64,000 nt of DNA from Phytoactinopolyspora halotolerans (GCF_010550675.1 NZ_JAAGOA010000006.1:234331-298330), one strand, 5' to 3'; positions 36,364-45,503 are shown, counted from the first letter of the stretch. Made by a program: numbers and translations. The notes: generated by a model not told the origin, from the sequence alone.

Positions 36364-38099
36364 GCAACATCCAGGCCTGGACCACGGTCTTCATCGTTCT
36401 CTCCTTCGGCACCTACATCTTCATCGCCTGGCGCAGCCGGGTGAAGGAGACCGAGGGCTTCTACGTCGCCGGACACGGCGTCCCCACCGTCGCCAACGGG
36501 GCGGCGATCGCCGCGGACTGGATGTCCGCCGCGTCGTTCATCTCGATGGCCGGGCTGATCGCGTTCCTCGGGTCGGACGGGTCGATCTACCTGATGGGGT
36601 GGACCGGCGGCTACGTGCTGCTCGCCGTCCTCCTGGCCCCGTACCTGCGCAAATGGGGCAAGTACACGGTGCCGGAGTTCGTCGGCGACCGGTACTCGGA
36701 GTTGGTGCGGACCATCGCGGCCGGGGCGGCGATCATCATCTCCTTCACCTACGTCGTGGGACAGATGGCCGGTGGCGGCATCGTGTTCAGCCGGTTCCTC
36801 GACATCGACCTCAACGGCGGCATCATGATCGCCGCCGCCATCATCTTCCTCTACGCGGTGCTCGGCGGGATGAAGGGCATCACCTGGACCCAGGTGGCGC
36901 AGTACACGGTCCTGATCACCGCGTACCTGATCCCTGCGGTGGCGGTGGCCCAGCGGATGACCGGGGTGCCGATCCCGCAGGTGTCGTTCGGCGAGATCCT
37001 GGCCGAGCTGAACTCGCTCGGCACCGAGCTGGGGCTGAACGAGTACACCCAGGCGTTCACCGAGCGACCGCAGGTCGACATCTTTCTGGTGACGATGGCG
37101 CTGATGGTCGGCACGGCAGGGCTGCCGCACGTGATCATCCGCTTCTACACGACCAAGACGGTCCGCGGTTCGCGCTACTCCGCCTTCTGGGCGCTGTTGT
37201 TCATCGCCCTGCTGTACACGACGGCTCCCGCGGTCGGCGCGTTCACCAAGTTCAACCTCCTGGAAGGGGTCCAGGGCACGTCCGTGTCCGAGCTCCCGGC
37301 CTGGGTGGAGAACTGGATGGGGACCGGGCTGGTGACGATCGGTGAGGACGTGGAGACGATCCAGTCGGTGGGCAACAACCCCGCGTCCGGCGCCGATCTG
37401 ATCGTCAACAACGACATCCTGGTGCTCGCCTCACCGGAGATCGCCGGGCTGCCGGCGCCGATCGTCGGGCTGGTGGCGGCCGGTGGTATGGCCGCGGCGA
37501 TGTCGACGGCCGCCGGGCTGCTGCTGGTGATCTCGTCGTCGGTCTCGCACGACTTCTATTTCCGGCGGATCCGGAAGGAGGCCCCCGACCGCGAGCGGTT
37601 GCTGGTCGGCCGGATCGCGATGGCGGGCGCGGTGGTCGTCGCGGTGATCGCGGGGATGAACCCGCCCGCCTTCGTCGCCCAGGTGGTCGCGTTCGCCTTC
37701 GGCATGGCGGCGTCGAGCTTCTTCCCGGCGCTGGTGCTGGGCATCTTCTGGAAGAGGTGCAATGCGGCCGGTGCCGCCGCCGGGATGATCGCCGGGTTGG
37801 TGTTCACCATCAGCTACATGGTCTACACCCTCGAGGTGTTCGGCACGTCGGCGAACGACCACATCCTCGATATCAGCCCGGAGGGTATCGGGACGATCGG
37901 TGCGCTGGTCAACTTCGCCGTGGCGATCGTCGTGTCGAAGCTGACACCGCCGCCGTCGAGGGAACTGGCCGAGATGGTGGAAGGCATCCGTTACCCGGCG
38001 CGCCGGCGTACGGTGCCGGCGTCGGCTCAGACGGGTCCGTCGTCGAGCGGGGAACCGGAGGCCGGACCGGCGACCGGGCCCACGGCCGGGCAGAGCTGA
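36360..38099 (+). CDS. Sodium/solute symporter large subunit (DUF4212-associated SSS)
   Basis: 579 residues with about 13 membrane segments; GTG 36360 overlaps the small-subunit stop. Features include GFYVAGHGVPTVANGAAIAADWMSAASFISMAG, the MKGITWTQVAQY helix, and GTAGLPHVIIRFYT. Family members transport acetate, lactate, pyruvate or related acids. A polar Ser/Pro/Ala tail follows the last span. The pair is divergent from the LytS/LytTR-symporter operon, which makes it a likely regulatory target of that system. Transcription ends against a convergent ROK gene with a long hairpin between. Confidence 0.92.
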   Translation: MSNIQAWTTVFIVLSFGTYIFIAWRSRVKETEGFYVAGHGVPTVANGAAIAADWMSAASFISMAGLIAFLGSDGSIYLMGWTGGYVLLAVLLAPYLRKWGKYTVPEFVGDRYSELVRTIAAGAAIIISFTYVVGQMAGGGIVFSRFLDIDLNGGIMIAAAIIFLYAVLGGMKGITWTQVAQYTVLITAYLIPAVAVAQRMTGVPIPQVSFGEILAELNSLGTELGLNEYTQAFTERPQVDIFLVTMALMVGTAGLPHVIIRFYTTKTVRGSRYSAFWALLFIALLYTTAPAVGAFTKFNLLEGVQGTSVSELPAWVENWMGTGLVTIGEDVETIQSVGNNPASGADLIVNNDILVLASPEIAGLPAPIVGLVAAGGMAAAMSTAAGLLLVISSSVSHDFYFRRIRKEAPDRERLLVGRIAMAGAVVVAVIAGMNPPAFVAQVVAFAFGMAASSFFPALVLGIFWKRCNAAGAAAGMIAGLVFTISYMVYTLEVFGTSANDHILDISPEGIGTIGALVNFAVAIVVSKLTPPPSRELAEMVEGIRYPARRRTVPASAQTGPSSSGEPEAGPATGPTAGQS

Positions 38100-38122
38100 G
38101 CTGCTGCGGCGTCGCCCCCGGC

Positions 38123-38172
38123 GCAATGAGTCACCTTACTGTCGCTCTGACGGCAGTGAGGTGACTCATTGC
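38123..38172. terminator. Hairpin between convergent symporter and ROK genes
   Basis: 22-bp arms (38123-38144 and 38151-38172) with two mismatches, starting GCAATGAGTCACC, and a 6-nt loop CTCTGA. The ROK stop codon (38166-38168) is inside the right arm. It is suited to bidirectional termination; no T-tract. The GCAATG outer end is shared with the hairpin at 14.2 kb. Confidence 0.75.
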
Positions 38173-39458
38173 AGGCCGGCGTGGGCGAGCGCGTTGACCT
38201 CAGCGGGGGAGAGCGCATGATCGATCACCATGACGGCGGCCCCGATGATGCCGGCCCGTTCGCCGGTGCGCGACTGCACGATCCGCAGGTGCTGAGTGGC
38301 CAGCGGCAGCGAACGCTGGTAGACCACCTCGCGCACACCGGCGAGGAGATGCTCGCCGGCTTGCGACAGCGCCCCGCCGATCACGATCACCGACGGATTG
38401 AACAGGCTGACCGCGGCGGCCAGCACGTCGCCGATGTCCCGGCCCGCCTGGCGCAGTAGCTGGAGCGCTTCGAGCGCCCCGCCGCGTGCCAGCGCGACGA
38501 CATCGCCGCTGTTCTCGGCCGTCAGCCCGCGCCGGCGCAGTGCGGCGGCGATGGCGGCGCCGCTGGCCACGGCCTCCAGACAGCCGACGTTCCCGCACCG
38601 GCACAGCGCCTCGGCCGCGATCGCCGCACTCGCCGGGTCGGCGGCGCTCCGGGGCACCTGGACGTGCCCGAGGTCCCCGGCGGCGCCCTGGGCTCCGCGG
38701 TGCAGCCGGCCGTCGGTGATCAGTCCGCAGCCGATGCCGGTGGCCACCTTCACGAACATCAGCTGGGAGGCATCCGGCCAGTTGGTGAAGTGCTCGCCGA
38801 GCGCCATGATGTTGACGTCGTTGTCCACCAGCACGACGGTGCCCAGCCGCTCGGTCAGGTACCCGGTGACGTCGAAGCCGTCCCATCCGGGCATGATCGG
38901 CGGGCTGATCGGCCGGCCGGTGGAATGTTCGACCGGTCCGGGCAGACCCACGCCGACGCCGACCAGATCGGCTGGCCTTCTTCCGGCTTCCCGGATCAGC
39001 TCGGTGGCGTGTTCGGCGACCCAACCGAGTACACGTTCCGGGCCGGCCGAGACGGGCAGCTCCTCGCCTGTCTCCGCGACCAGCTCGCCGGCCAGATCGG
39101 TGACGGCCAGCCGGACGTGCGAGGCACCGACATCGGCCGCGAGAACCGCCCGAGCGCTCGGGTTGAACGCGAACCGCGTGGGCGGCCGGCCACCGCTGGA
39201 GGCCGCCTTGTCGGCGGCGCCGATCAGGCCGGTGGCGAGCAGTGCGTCGACGCGCTGGGCGATGGTGGAGCGGGCGAGGCCGGTCTCGCCGGCGAGCTCG
39301 GCGCGGGTCCGCGGCCGACCGTCGCGCAGCAGCTGGAACAGCGCGCCCACGCCGAACCGCGTGTCGGCGGGCTGCTCGCGGGGACCGGCGCTGCGTACCT
39401 GGGTGTCGCGGTCCGCGCCGTCCTTGGCGTGCGAGGTGAACCCATCGAGCATCCTCAC
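38166..39458 (-). CDS. ROK-family transcriptional regulator (first)
   Basis: 430 residues. GTG 39458 has GAGGAG about 11 nt upstream. The N-terminal winged helix (LLRDGRPRTRAELAGETGLARSTIAQRVDALLATGL) is followed by the ROK sugar-kinase-like domain with an ATP-site-like VLAADVGASHVRLAVTDLAG, the central GVGVGLPGPVE, and the zinc motif LCRCGNVGCLEA in canonical CxCGxxGCxE form. Such proteins repress sugar genes until a sugar or its phosphate binds. It is divergent from the dehydrogenase/isomerase cluster, its probable target. Confidence 0.93.
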   Translation of the reverse strand: MRMLDGFTSHAKDGADRDTQVRSAGPREQPADTRFGVGALFQLLRDGRPRTRAELAGETGLARSTIAQRVDALLATGLIGAADKAASSGGRPPTRFAFNPSARAVLAADVGASHVRLAVTDLAGELVAETGEELPVSAGPERVLGWVAEHATELIREAGRRPADLVGVGVGLPGPVEHSTGRPISPPIMPGWDGFDVTGYLTERLGTVVLVDNDVNIMALGEHFTNWPDASQLMFVKVATGIGCGLITDGRLHRGAQGAAGDLGHVQVPRSAADPASAAIAAEALCRCGNVGCLEAVASGAAIAAALRRRGLTAENSGDVVALARGGALEALQLLRQAGRDIGDVLAAAVSLFNPSVIVIGGALSQAGEHLLAGVREVVYQRSLPLATQHLRIVQSRTGERAGIIGAAVMVIDHALSPAEVNALAHAGLQ

Positions 39459-39507
39459 AGTGAAACATGCTCCTCTCGCCGTGCTGGCCTCGCCGCGTCG
39501 AAGCCTA

Positions 39508-39593
39508 AATGATCATGTGAAGTAGGTTTTCTCGTGCCGTGACAGGTCTGCAGACATGGTGGTGCACGAGAAAACCTACTTCACATGATCATT
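39508..39593. repeat. Family B palindrome, copy 2
   Basis: Perfect 30-bp arms (39508-39537 and 39564-39593), beginning AATGATCATGTGAAGTAGG and containing GGTTTTCTCGTGC. The 26-nt loop contains ACAGGTCTGCAGACATGG, itself symmetric around CTGCAG, and matches the reverse complement of the loop of copy 1. It lies between divergent genes (ROK and Gfo/Idh/MocA), so it is not a simple terminator here. Confidence 0.92.
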
Positions 39594-39710
39594 CGGATCT
39601 CGATATTTCGATTGTATGAGGACTTTTGCTTGACCTTCATGCAGAAGTCTGGATAGCGTGGCGCGCAGAGCGGCACCGGGGCGTTCAAGAGCATCAGGAG
39701 GTGAAGCGGC

Positions 39711-40820
39711 GTGCCACACGACGCAGCCGTCCGTCGGCGAGCAGTCGCGATCATCGGGACCGGATTCATGGGCCGAGTCCATTCCCGAGCGGCGGAGGTC
39801 GCCGGAGGGCGAGTGGTGGGCGTCGTCGGCTCGAGCCTGGAGCGCGCCGAAGCCGCCCGGCCGGACCTGCGAGCGGAGAAAGCGTTTCCCACCGTCACGG
39901 ACCTCCTCGATGCGGTCGACGTCGACGTGGTGCACGTGTGCACGCCGAACGACCTGCACGCCGAGATGACTCACGCGGCGATCGCCGCCGGCGCCCACGT
40001 GGTCTGCGAGAAGCCGTTGAGCACCGACGCGGAGACCGCCGGCGCCATGGCCGCGGCCGCGGATGCCGCCGGAGTGGTCGCCGGCGTGCCGTTCGTCTAC
40101 CGGTTCCATCCGATGGTGCGGGAGGCGCGCGAGCGTGTCCGCCGTGGTGAGATCGGCACCGTCGTGCTTGCACATGGCAGTTACCTGCAGGACTGGATGC
40201 TGCTGCCCAGCGACGACAACTGGCGGGTGGACGCCGAGCGCGGCGGGCCGACGCGGGCGTTCGGCGACATCGGATCGCACTGGTGCGACCTGCTCGAATT
40301 CGTCACCGGCGACCGGATCACGAAGGTGTCCGCGCAATCCAGCACCATCCACCCGAGCCGCGGGAGCACCCTGGAGGGGCCGGTCGACACCGAGGACGCG
40401 GTGGTCCTGCAGTTCGCTACCCACGCCGGTGCAATCGGCTCCGCGGTGATCAGTCAGGTCTCCGCCGGACGGAAGAACCGGCTGCTGCTGGAGGTGTCCG
40501 GTACCGCGGGGACGTTCAGCTTCGATCAGGAGAATCCGGAGCTGCTCTGGTACGGCGGACGCGAGCGCAGCAGTGTGCTCGTCCGGGACCCGGACACCCT
40601 GACCCCGGAGGCCGCTCGGTTCGCCCGTGTTCCGGCCGGACACCCGCAGGGTTACCAGGACTGCTTCGATCACTTCGTCGCCGACACCTATGCGGCGATC
40701 GACGACGGCACGGTGCCGGACGGTCTGCCGACGTTCGCCGACGGGGCCCGGGCCGCCCGGATCGCGGACGCGGTGGTTACTTCGGCGGCGAAACAGGTTT
40801 GGATCGACGTCGTACCGTGA
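39711..40820 (+). CDS. Gfo/Idh/MocA-family NAD(P)-dependent sugar dehydrogenase (first)
   Basis: 369 residues. GTG 39711 follows AGGAGGTGA by about 7 nt. The Rossmann N-terminus (VAIIGTGFMGRVHSRAAEVAGG), DVVHVCTPNDLH, and the catalytic-lysine motif CEKPLS are present, with a C-terminal alpha/beta substrate domain containing FGDIGSHWCDLLEFVTG. Enzymes of this type oxidise or reduce sugars, inositols or sugar derivatives. It leads a run of four genes (dehydrogenase, isomerase, isomerase, dehydrogenase) typical of actinobacterial catabolism of modified sugars, inositol-like compounds or glycosides by oxidation. Confidence 0.93.
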   Translation: MPHDAAVRRRAVAIIGTGFMGRVHSRAAEVAGGRVVGVVGSSLERAEAARPDLRAEKAFPTVTDLLDAVDVDVVHVCTPNDLHAEMTHAAIAAGAHVVCEKPLSTDAETAGAMAAAADAAGVVAGVPFVYRFHPMVREARERVRRGEIGTVVLAHGSYLQDWMLLPSDDNWRVDAERGGPTRAFGDIGSHWCDLLEFVTGDRITKVSAQSSTIHPSRGSTLEGPVDTEDAVVLQFATHAGAIGSAVISQVSAGRKNRLLLEVSGTAGTFSFDQENPELLWYGGRERSSVLVRDPDTLTPEAARFARVPAGHPQGYQDCFDHFVADTYAAIDDGTVPDGLPTFADGARAARIADAVVTSAAKQVWIDVVP

Positions 40821-40919
40821 AGACGAGGAACATCGGTTGCGGCCGGCACGGTGAGCGCTGGAGCTCTCGCTCGGCCGGACGTAGCAGGTCAGACACCGAG
40901 GTTTGACGAGGGAGCGAAC

Positions 40920-41924
40920 ATGAGCCGACCGATCACGTTGTTCACCGGGCAATGGGCGGACCTTCCCTTCGAAGAGGTCGCCCGGCTGGCTTCGGAGTGG
41001 GGGTTCGACGGCCTGGAGATCGCCTGCTGGGGCGACCATCTGGACGTCTGGCGAGCCGTGGAGGACGACGCGTACGTCCAGTCCCGCCTGGATATTCTGG
41101 ACAAGTACGGCCTGAAGGTCTGGGCCATCTCGAACCATCTCAAGGGCCAGGCGGTCTGTGACGACCCGATCGACATCCGGCACCGCGGTATCCTCCCGGA
41201 TCGGATCTGGGGCGACGGTGAGCCGGAAGGGGTCCGCCAGCGTGCCGCGGAGGAGATGAAGCACACCGCGCGGGCGGCGGCCAAGCTGGGCGTGAACACC
41301 GTCATCGGTTTCACCGGATCCGCGATCTGGAAGTACGTCGCGATGTTCCCGCCGGTCTCTCAGGACGTGATCGATGCCGGCTACCAGGACTTCGCCGACC
41401 GCTGGAACCCGATTCTCGACGTTTTCGACGAGGTGGGCGTCCGGTTCGCGCACGAAGTGCATCCGTCGGAGATCGCCTACGACTACTGGACCACGGTGCG
41501 TACCCTGGAAGCCATCGGGCACCGGGAGGCGTTCGGCCTCAACTGGGACCCCAGCCACATGGTGTGGCAGGACCTCGATCCGGTGAGTTTCCTGTGGGAC
41601 TTCCAGGACCGGATCTACCACGTCGACTGCAAGGACACCAAGCTCCAGGTCGGCAACGGGCGCAACGGCCGGCTCGGGTCGCATCTGGCGTGGGCGGACC
41701 CGCGGCGCGGTTGGGACTTCGTCTCGACCGGTCACGGCGACGTCCCGTGGGAGGCGGCGTTCCGGATGCTGAACCGGATCGGCTACGACGGACCGATCTC
41801 GATCGAATGGGAGGATGCCGGCATGGACCGGCTCCGCGGTGCTTCCGAAGCCGTGCAGTACATCCGCACCCAGCTCTTCGACCCGCCGTCCGAGGCGTTC
41901 GACGCCGCGTTCTCGTCGGATTAG
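40920..41924 (+). CDS. Sugar phosphate isomerase/epimerase-like TIM barrel (first)
   Basis: 334 residues from ATG 40920 (GGGAG 6 nt upstream). It is a xylose-isomerase-like TIM barrel: [16 protein letters not shown], then [38 protein letters not shown] and [11 protein letters not shown], which carry the expected Glu/Asp/His metal ligands. IolE, hydroxypyruvate isomerase and 3-keto-sugar epimerases share this fold. Paired with Gfo/Idh/MocA dehydrogenases it likely processes a keto-sugar intermediate. The specific reaction is not assignable. Confidence 0.92.
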   Translation: MSRPITLFTGQWADLPFEEVARLASEWGFDGLEIACWGDHLDVWRAVEDDAYVQSRLDILDKYGLKVWAISNHLKGQAVCDDPIDIRHRGILPDRIWGDGEPEGVRQRAAEEMKHTARAAAKLGVNTVIGFTGSAIWKYVAMFPPVSQDVIDAGYQDFADRWNPILDVFDEVGVRFAHEVHPSEIAYDYWTTVRTLEAIGHREAFGLNWDPSHMVWQDLDPVSFLWDFQDRIYHVDCKDTKLQVGNGRNGRLGSHLAWADPRRGWDFVSTGHGDVPWEAAFRMLNRIGYDGPISIEWEDAGMDRLRGASEAVQYIRTQLFDPPSEAFDAAFSSD

Positions 41925-41984
41925 GGCGACTCTTCGACGCCGGGTGGCTGGAGTCCTCGTCCCTTTCCAAAGGAGTAGCACCGC

Positions 41985-42728
41985 ATGAGTAAGCCGTTGG
42001 CCGTCCAGCTGTACTCGGCCAGGGATCAGATCGCCGAGGACCGGGACGCGGTACTGCGGCGCCTTGCCGGCATCGGCTTCGGCGCCGTCGAGCCGTTCCA
42101 GCCGTTGAACGACCCGGCAGGCTTCCGGAAGGTCGCGGATGATCTCGGACTGACCGTGTGCGCCGCGCACGCCGCCGACTTGGTGCAGGGTGTCGAACCG
42201 GCGAAGGTGTTCGACGCGCTCGGCACGCTCGGAACCGACCAGGCCATCGTGCCCGGCGGGATCCCTCGTGCCGAGTTCGCCACCGCGGACGGGGTGAAAC
42301 GCGTGGCCGACCGGCTCAACGGGCTGGCCGAGCAGGCCCGGGCACGCGGCATCAGCCTCGGCTACCACAACCACGAGCACGAGCTGGAGTACCTGATCGA
42401 CGGCAGGCACGCCCTGGACGTGCTGGCGGATGCTCTGGCGCCCGAGGTGTTCCTGGAGGTGGACACGTACTGGGCGGCCGTCGGCGGTGCGGACGTGCCG
42501 GCGCTGTTGCGGCGGCACGCGGACCGGGTGCGTCTGCTGCACGTCAAAGACGGCCCGGCCGTCGTCGGCGAGCACAACGTGGTGGTGGGGAGCGGGTCGG
42601 TGCCGGTTCCGGAGTACCTGGCGGCGGCGCCGGACGCGTGGCGGGTGATCGAGTTCGACCGCTGTGCCACCGACGTCCTGGATGCGCTGGAGGCCAGCTA
42701 CCGGTATGTGGCGTCGCTGCCGCGGTGA
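41985..42728 (+). CDS. Sugar phosphate isomerase/epimerase-like TIM barrel (second)
   Basis: 247 residues, the shorter size class of this fold. AAAGGAG lies upstream of ATG 41985. Metal-binding segments are YHNHEHELEYL, FLEVDTYWAA, RLLHVKDGP and VIEFDRCATD. It follows the first isomerase by 60 nt and is clearly a different subgroup, so the two probably act in sequence or on different intermediates. A 3-keto-glycoside lyase/epimerase role is plausible but unproven. Confidence 0.92.
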   Translation: MSKPLAVQLYSARDQIAEDRDAVLRRLAGIGFGAVEPFQPLNDPAGFRKVADDLGLTVCAAHAADLVQGVEPAKVFDALGTLGTDQAIVPGGIPRAEFATADGVKRVADRLNGLAEQARARGISLGYHNHEHELEYLIDGRHALDVLADALAPEVFLEVDTYWAAVGGADVPALLRRHADRVRLLHVKDGPAVVGEHNVVVGSGSVPVPEYLAAAPDAWRVIEFDRCATDVLDALEASYRYVASLPR

Positions 42729-42742
42729 TCGGCGTCGGAACG

Positions 42743-42798
42743 CCGGGATGAATACGACTTCTGGGCGTCAGCGCGCCCCATTCTCGTATTCATCCCGG
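42743..42798. repeat. Long hairpin between isomerase and second dehydrogenase
   Basis: Perfect 15-bp arms CCGGGATGAATACGA (42743-42757) and 42784-42798, with an inner stem TGGGCG (42762-42767) / CGCCCCA (42774-42780). It begins 15 nt after the isomerase stop and lies within an apparent operon, so it would either reduce downstream expression or stabilise the upstream RNA end. Not a member of families A-C. Confidence 0.8.
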
Positions 42799-42857
42799 GT
42801 TGCGGGGTTGCGGCAAGGCAACGCAGGAACAGCCATGCGTGGAGGAGTAAGCAGAAG

Positions 42858-43961
42858 ATGAGCAGTGGACCGGTGGGTGTGGCCGTGGTGGGCGCCGGTG
42901 TCATCAGCAAGCAATACCTGACCAACCTGGCCGGCTGCCCGGACGTCCGGGTCGTGGCGGTGGCCGACCTGGACGTGGAGAGGGCCCGGACGGTCGCCGG
43001 AGAGCACGACGTGCCGCACGCGGGTGACGTGCGCACCGTGATCGCGCGGGACGATGTGGAGCTCGTGCTCAACCTGACCGTTCCGGCGGCGCACGGCGAG
43101 GTGGCGCGGTCGGCACTGGCCGCCGGCAAGCACGTCTTCGGCGAGAAGCCGCTCGTGGTGGAGGTCGAGGACGGCGAGAAGCTGCTGGCCGAGGCGGCCG
43201 AGGCCGGGCTGCGTATCGGGTGTGCGCCGGACACGATCCTGGGCGCCGGCATCCAATCGGCGGTCCGCGCCATCGACAAGGGTGTCATCGGCACGCCGGT
43301 GGCGGCGACGACGGCGCTGCTCTCGCACGGCCCGGAGGGCTGGCATCCCAGCCCCGAGTTCCTCTACCAGCGCGGGGCCGGCCCCCTGTTCGACATGGGC
43401 CCGTACTACTTGAGCGCCCTGGTCTCGCTGTTCGGGCCGGCGCGCAGGGTGGCGGCGACCGGTCGCCAGGGACGGGCGGAGCGGGTGATCGGCTCCGGGC
43501 CCAAGGCCGGCACTCGGTTCGCCGTCGAAGTGCCGACGCACGTGAACGCGCTTGTGGATTTCGCGGACGGGCCGAGCGCATCGTCGACATTCAGCTTCGA
43601 CTCGGCGGTGCACAGAAGGATGATCGAGATCGCCGGTACCGAGGGGACGCTGAGCGTTCCGGATCCGAACAACTTCGACGGCACGTTGTCCCTGCTCGCC
43701 ACGGGTGCGGACGAATGGCAGCAGCTGCCGGTGGAGGGCACCGCCCTGGGCCGCGGCATCGGTGTGGTCGACATGGCGCGCGCTATTCGTACCGGCGAGC
43801 CGCATCGGGCGTCCGGCGAGCTGGCGCAGCACGTGCTGGAGATGATGGCCGCGATCTCCACGTCGGCGGAGGCGGGCCGGTTCATCGACATCCGCTCCGA
43901 CGTGGCTCGCCCCGAGCCTCTGCCGCCGGCCTGGGATCCGCAGGAATCCACCCTGGCCTGA
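42858..43961 (+). CDS. Gfo/Idh/MocA-family dehydrogenase (second)
   Basis: 367 residues; GGAGGAG precedes ATG 42858. Rossmann start VAVVGAGVISKQYLTNLAGCPDVRVVAVADLD, catalytic segment GEKPLVVEVEDGEKLL, and a substrate domain with PLFDMGPYYLSALVSLFGP. It is a different subgroup from the first dehydrogenase of this cluster. The four-gene set would allow oxidation of a sugar, epimerisation or isomerisation, and reduction back, a route known for other modified sugars. Substrate unknown. Confidence 0.92.
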   Translation: MSSGPVGVAVVGAGVISKQYLTNLAGCPDVRVVAVADLDVERARTVAGEHDVPHAGDVRTVIARDDVELVLNLTVPAAHGEVARSALAAGKHVFGEKPLVVEVEDGEKLLAEAAEAGLRIGCAPDTILGAGIQSAVRAIDKGVIGTPVAATTALLSHGPEGWHPSPEFLYQRGAGPLFDMGPYYLSALVSLFGPARRVAATGRQGRAERVIGSGPKAGTRFAVEVPTHVNALVDFADGPSASSTFSFDSAVHRRMIEIAGTEGTLSVPDPNNFDGTLSLLATGADEWQQLPVEGTALGRGIGVVDMARAIRTGEPHRASGELAQHVLEMMAAISTSAEAGRFIDIRSDVARPEPLPPAWDPQESTLA

Positions 43962-44272
43962 TGAGCCAAACGCCCGGTGAGACGGCTTCGCAGCCGTCCC
44001 GGCGTGTTCTTAACACGAACTGCGGTAAGAGATTCGGCATCGCCTAGGTGAACATCCACTGCATGGCCGGTAGCTGACTTATTCCTGAACGTGCAGGTGA
44101 ATACCGCTGGGCGAACGGTGCTTGACGCATCGGTTCGCTCTCTGCGACGCCGTCTCGCCGATGTCAAGGCTTGACTTCGAGCTCGAGCCATGGTCGTCTT
44201 AACGGACAAGGCAGTAGTTTTAACACTCTTACTGAGATGTCGCCGATGGCGGCGACGCGAGAAGGGGTTGCG
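43962..44272 (+). promoter_or_regulatory. Control region of the TagC-like gene with paired TTAAC half-sites
   Basis: This 311-bp stretch has no gene. Near its right end, two TTAAC-containing half-sites occur at 44195-44203 (CGTCTTAAC) and 44216-44224 (AGTTTTAAC), their TTAACs exactly 21 bp apart. The same spacing is found at 53.4 and 55.3 kb. A single further CTTAAC lies near 44009. The pair is about 50-75 nt before the likely start of the exported protein. Confidence 0.55.
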
Positions 44273-45436
44273 ATGGCTGACAGGTCCGTTACCACCGGCG
44301 CCCGGGATGAGAACTCCGCCGCGGCGCGAGGGCTGACCCGGCGACACCTCATGAGAATCGGCGGAGCGGCCGCCGGCGTGGCGGCAGCGGCGGTGGCCAC
44401 CGGGACGGCGAGCGCCGCGTTCGGCTCCGCGGCCACGGCAGGCCGGTCACCCGGAGCCGCTCCGGCGGCCGGACGTGCGCTGCCACCGTCGGGTGCGTTC
44501 GACCTTGACGTGCCGGGCACGGCGCTCTTCGTCAACCGGGAGCTGCACGACCAGCGCACCATCATGCAGTCGTTCGCGGTGGACAGCGTCGGCGGTCATG
44601 TCTACGTGGTGCAGATCACCCAGGCCGGCACATCGCTCCCCGGCGACGAGCCGGGCGACGAGCAGTACGCGCGCCGGGCCGCCCGCGGCGATCTGACCAT
44701 GACCAAGCTTGATCTCGCCGGGAACCGGCTCGGGCACATGTATCTCAAGCGGTTCGGCCACGGAGTGGCGATCGGGGTGGAGCGCGTGGGCGACTCGGTG
44801 CATCTGTGGACCGAGGTGGACGCCGTGACGGAGGGGAGCAGTGGCTGGGGCACCCGGTTGCTGCGGTTCCCGTTCTCCGACGGCACCGTGATCGACGCGG
44901 AGCGGACACCCGGACTGCAGCGGCGCGAGTTGCTCCCCGGCGTCGACCGCACCACCTGCAACGTGGATCCGGCCCATCACACGCTGGTCATGCGCTATCG
45001 CCGGGACGGCGGCTTCCGTTATGCCCTCTTCGAGCTGCATCACGTCCGTCAGGAGCGGCCGGAGTACGTGCCGATCGCCGACGTCGCCCAACCCGGCGTG
45101 CTCGCCGGAACCACGTTCCAGGGCTACGCCAGCTACGGCCGGTATCTGTATCTGCTCGACGGGCAGATCTACAGCGACGCGAACCCGCCCGAGAGCAAGG
45201 GCAACACGCATCTGACCCGTGTCGATTGGCGAACCGGCGAGGTGGAGCAGCGGGTGCACGTGACGGACTATCACGAGCTGCATCGCCGGGAACCGGAAGG
45301 CATGGGGGTGTGGCTGGCGCAACCGGGTCGCCGCGACAGCGCCCGGCTGGGCTTCGCGTTCGGTACCAGCGTCACCGCAGACAGCGCCGACGACCGGCTA
45401 TGCAGCATCATCTACAAGGACTCGTTCGTCCACTGA
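44273..45436 (+). CDS. Tat-exported beta-propeller protein, TagC/phage receptor-binding-like
   Basis: 387 residues from ATG 44273, chosen for GAAGGGG about 5 nt upstream; the open frame continues upstream. The N-terminus has a twin-arginine signal (GLTRRHLMRIGG then an Ala-rich stretch). The mature part shows propeller-like repeats: VDSVGGHVYVVQITQAG, GHMYLKRFGHGVAIGVE, SVHLWTEVDA, TTCNVDPAHHTLVMRYR, GRYLYLLDGQIY. This resembles the P68 RBP/TagC-like propeller found in 'teichoic acid biosynthesis protein C' and phage tail proteins. In a chromosome without other phage genes, a glycan-binding or hydrolytic role at the cell surface is more likely. It has its own upstream regulatory site. Confidence 0.65.
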   Translation: MADRSVTTGARDENSAAARGLTRRHLMRIGGAAAGVAAAAVATGTASAAFGSAATAGRSPGAAPAAGRALPPSGAFDLDVPGTALFVNRELHDQRTIMQSFAVDSVGGHVYVVQITQAGTSLPGDEPGDEQYARRAARGDLTMTKLDLAGNRLGHMYLKRFGHGVAIGVERVGDSVHLWTEVDAVTEGSSGWGTRLLRFPFSDGTVIDAERTPGLQRRELLPGVDRTTCNVDPAHHTLVMRYRRDGGFRYALFELHHVRQERPEYVPIADVAQPGVLAGTTFQGYASYGRYLYLLDGQIYSDANPPESKGNTHLTRVDWRTGEVEQRVHVTDYHELHRREPEGMGVWLAQPGRRDSARLGFAFGTSVTADSADDRLCSIIYKDSFVH

Positions 45437-45503
45437 TCCGAGGTCCGCGCGTATATGGCACATACCGGCGACGCAGCCCTCGTCCGATGCCGGCCGCCGG
45501 CTC

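Noticed and set aside
39576..42575. A 999-codon open frame antisense to the dehydrogenase/isomerase genes, and a similar long frame at 59593-61740
   Set aside because: Long antisense frames are expected in very GC-rich DNA. The sense genes have clear families, ribosome-binding sites and codon use; the antisense products are Arg/Pro/Ala-rich with no motifs.
44273..45436. Prophage remnant, because of the phage receptor-binding-like propeller
   Set aside because: There is a Tat signal, no other phage gene, integrase or attachment site, and codon use like the neighbours.
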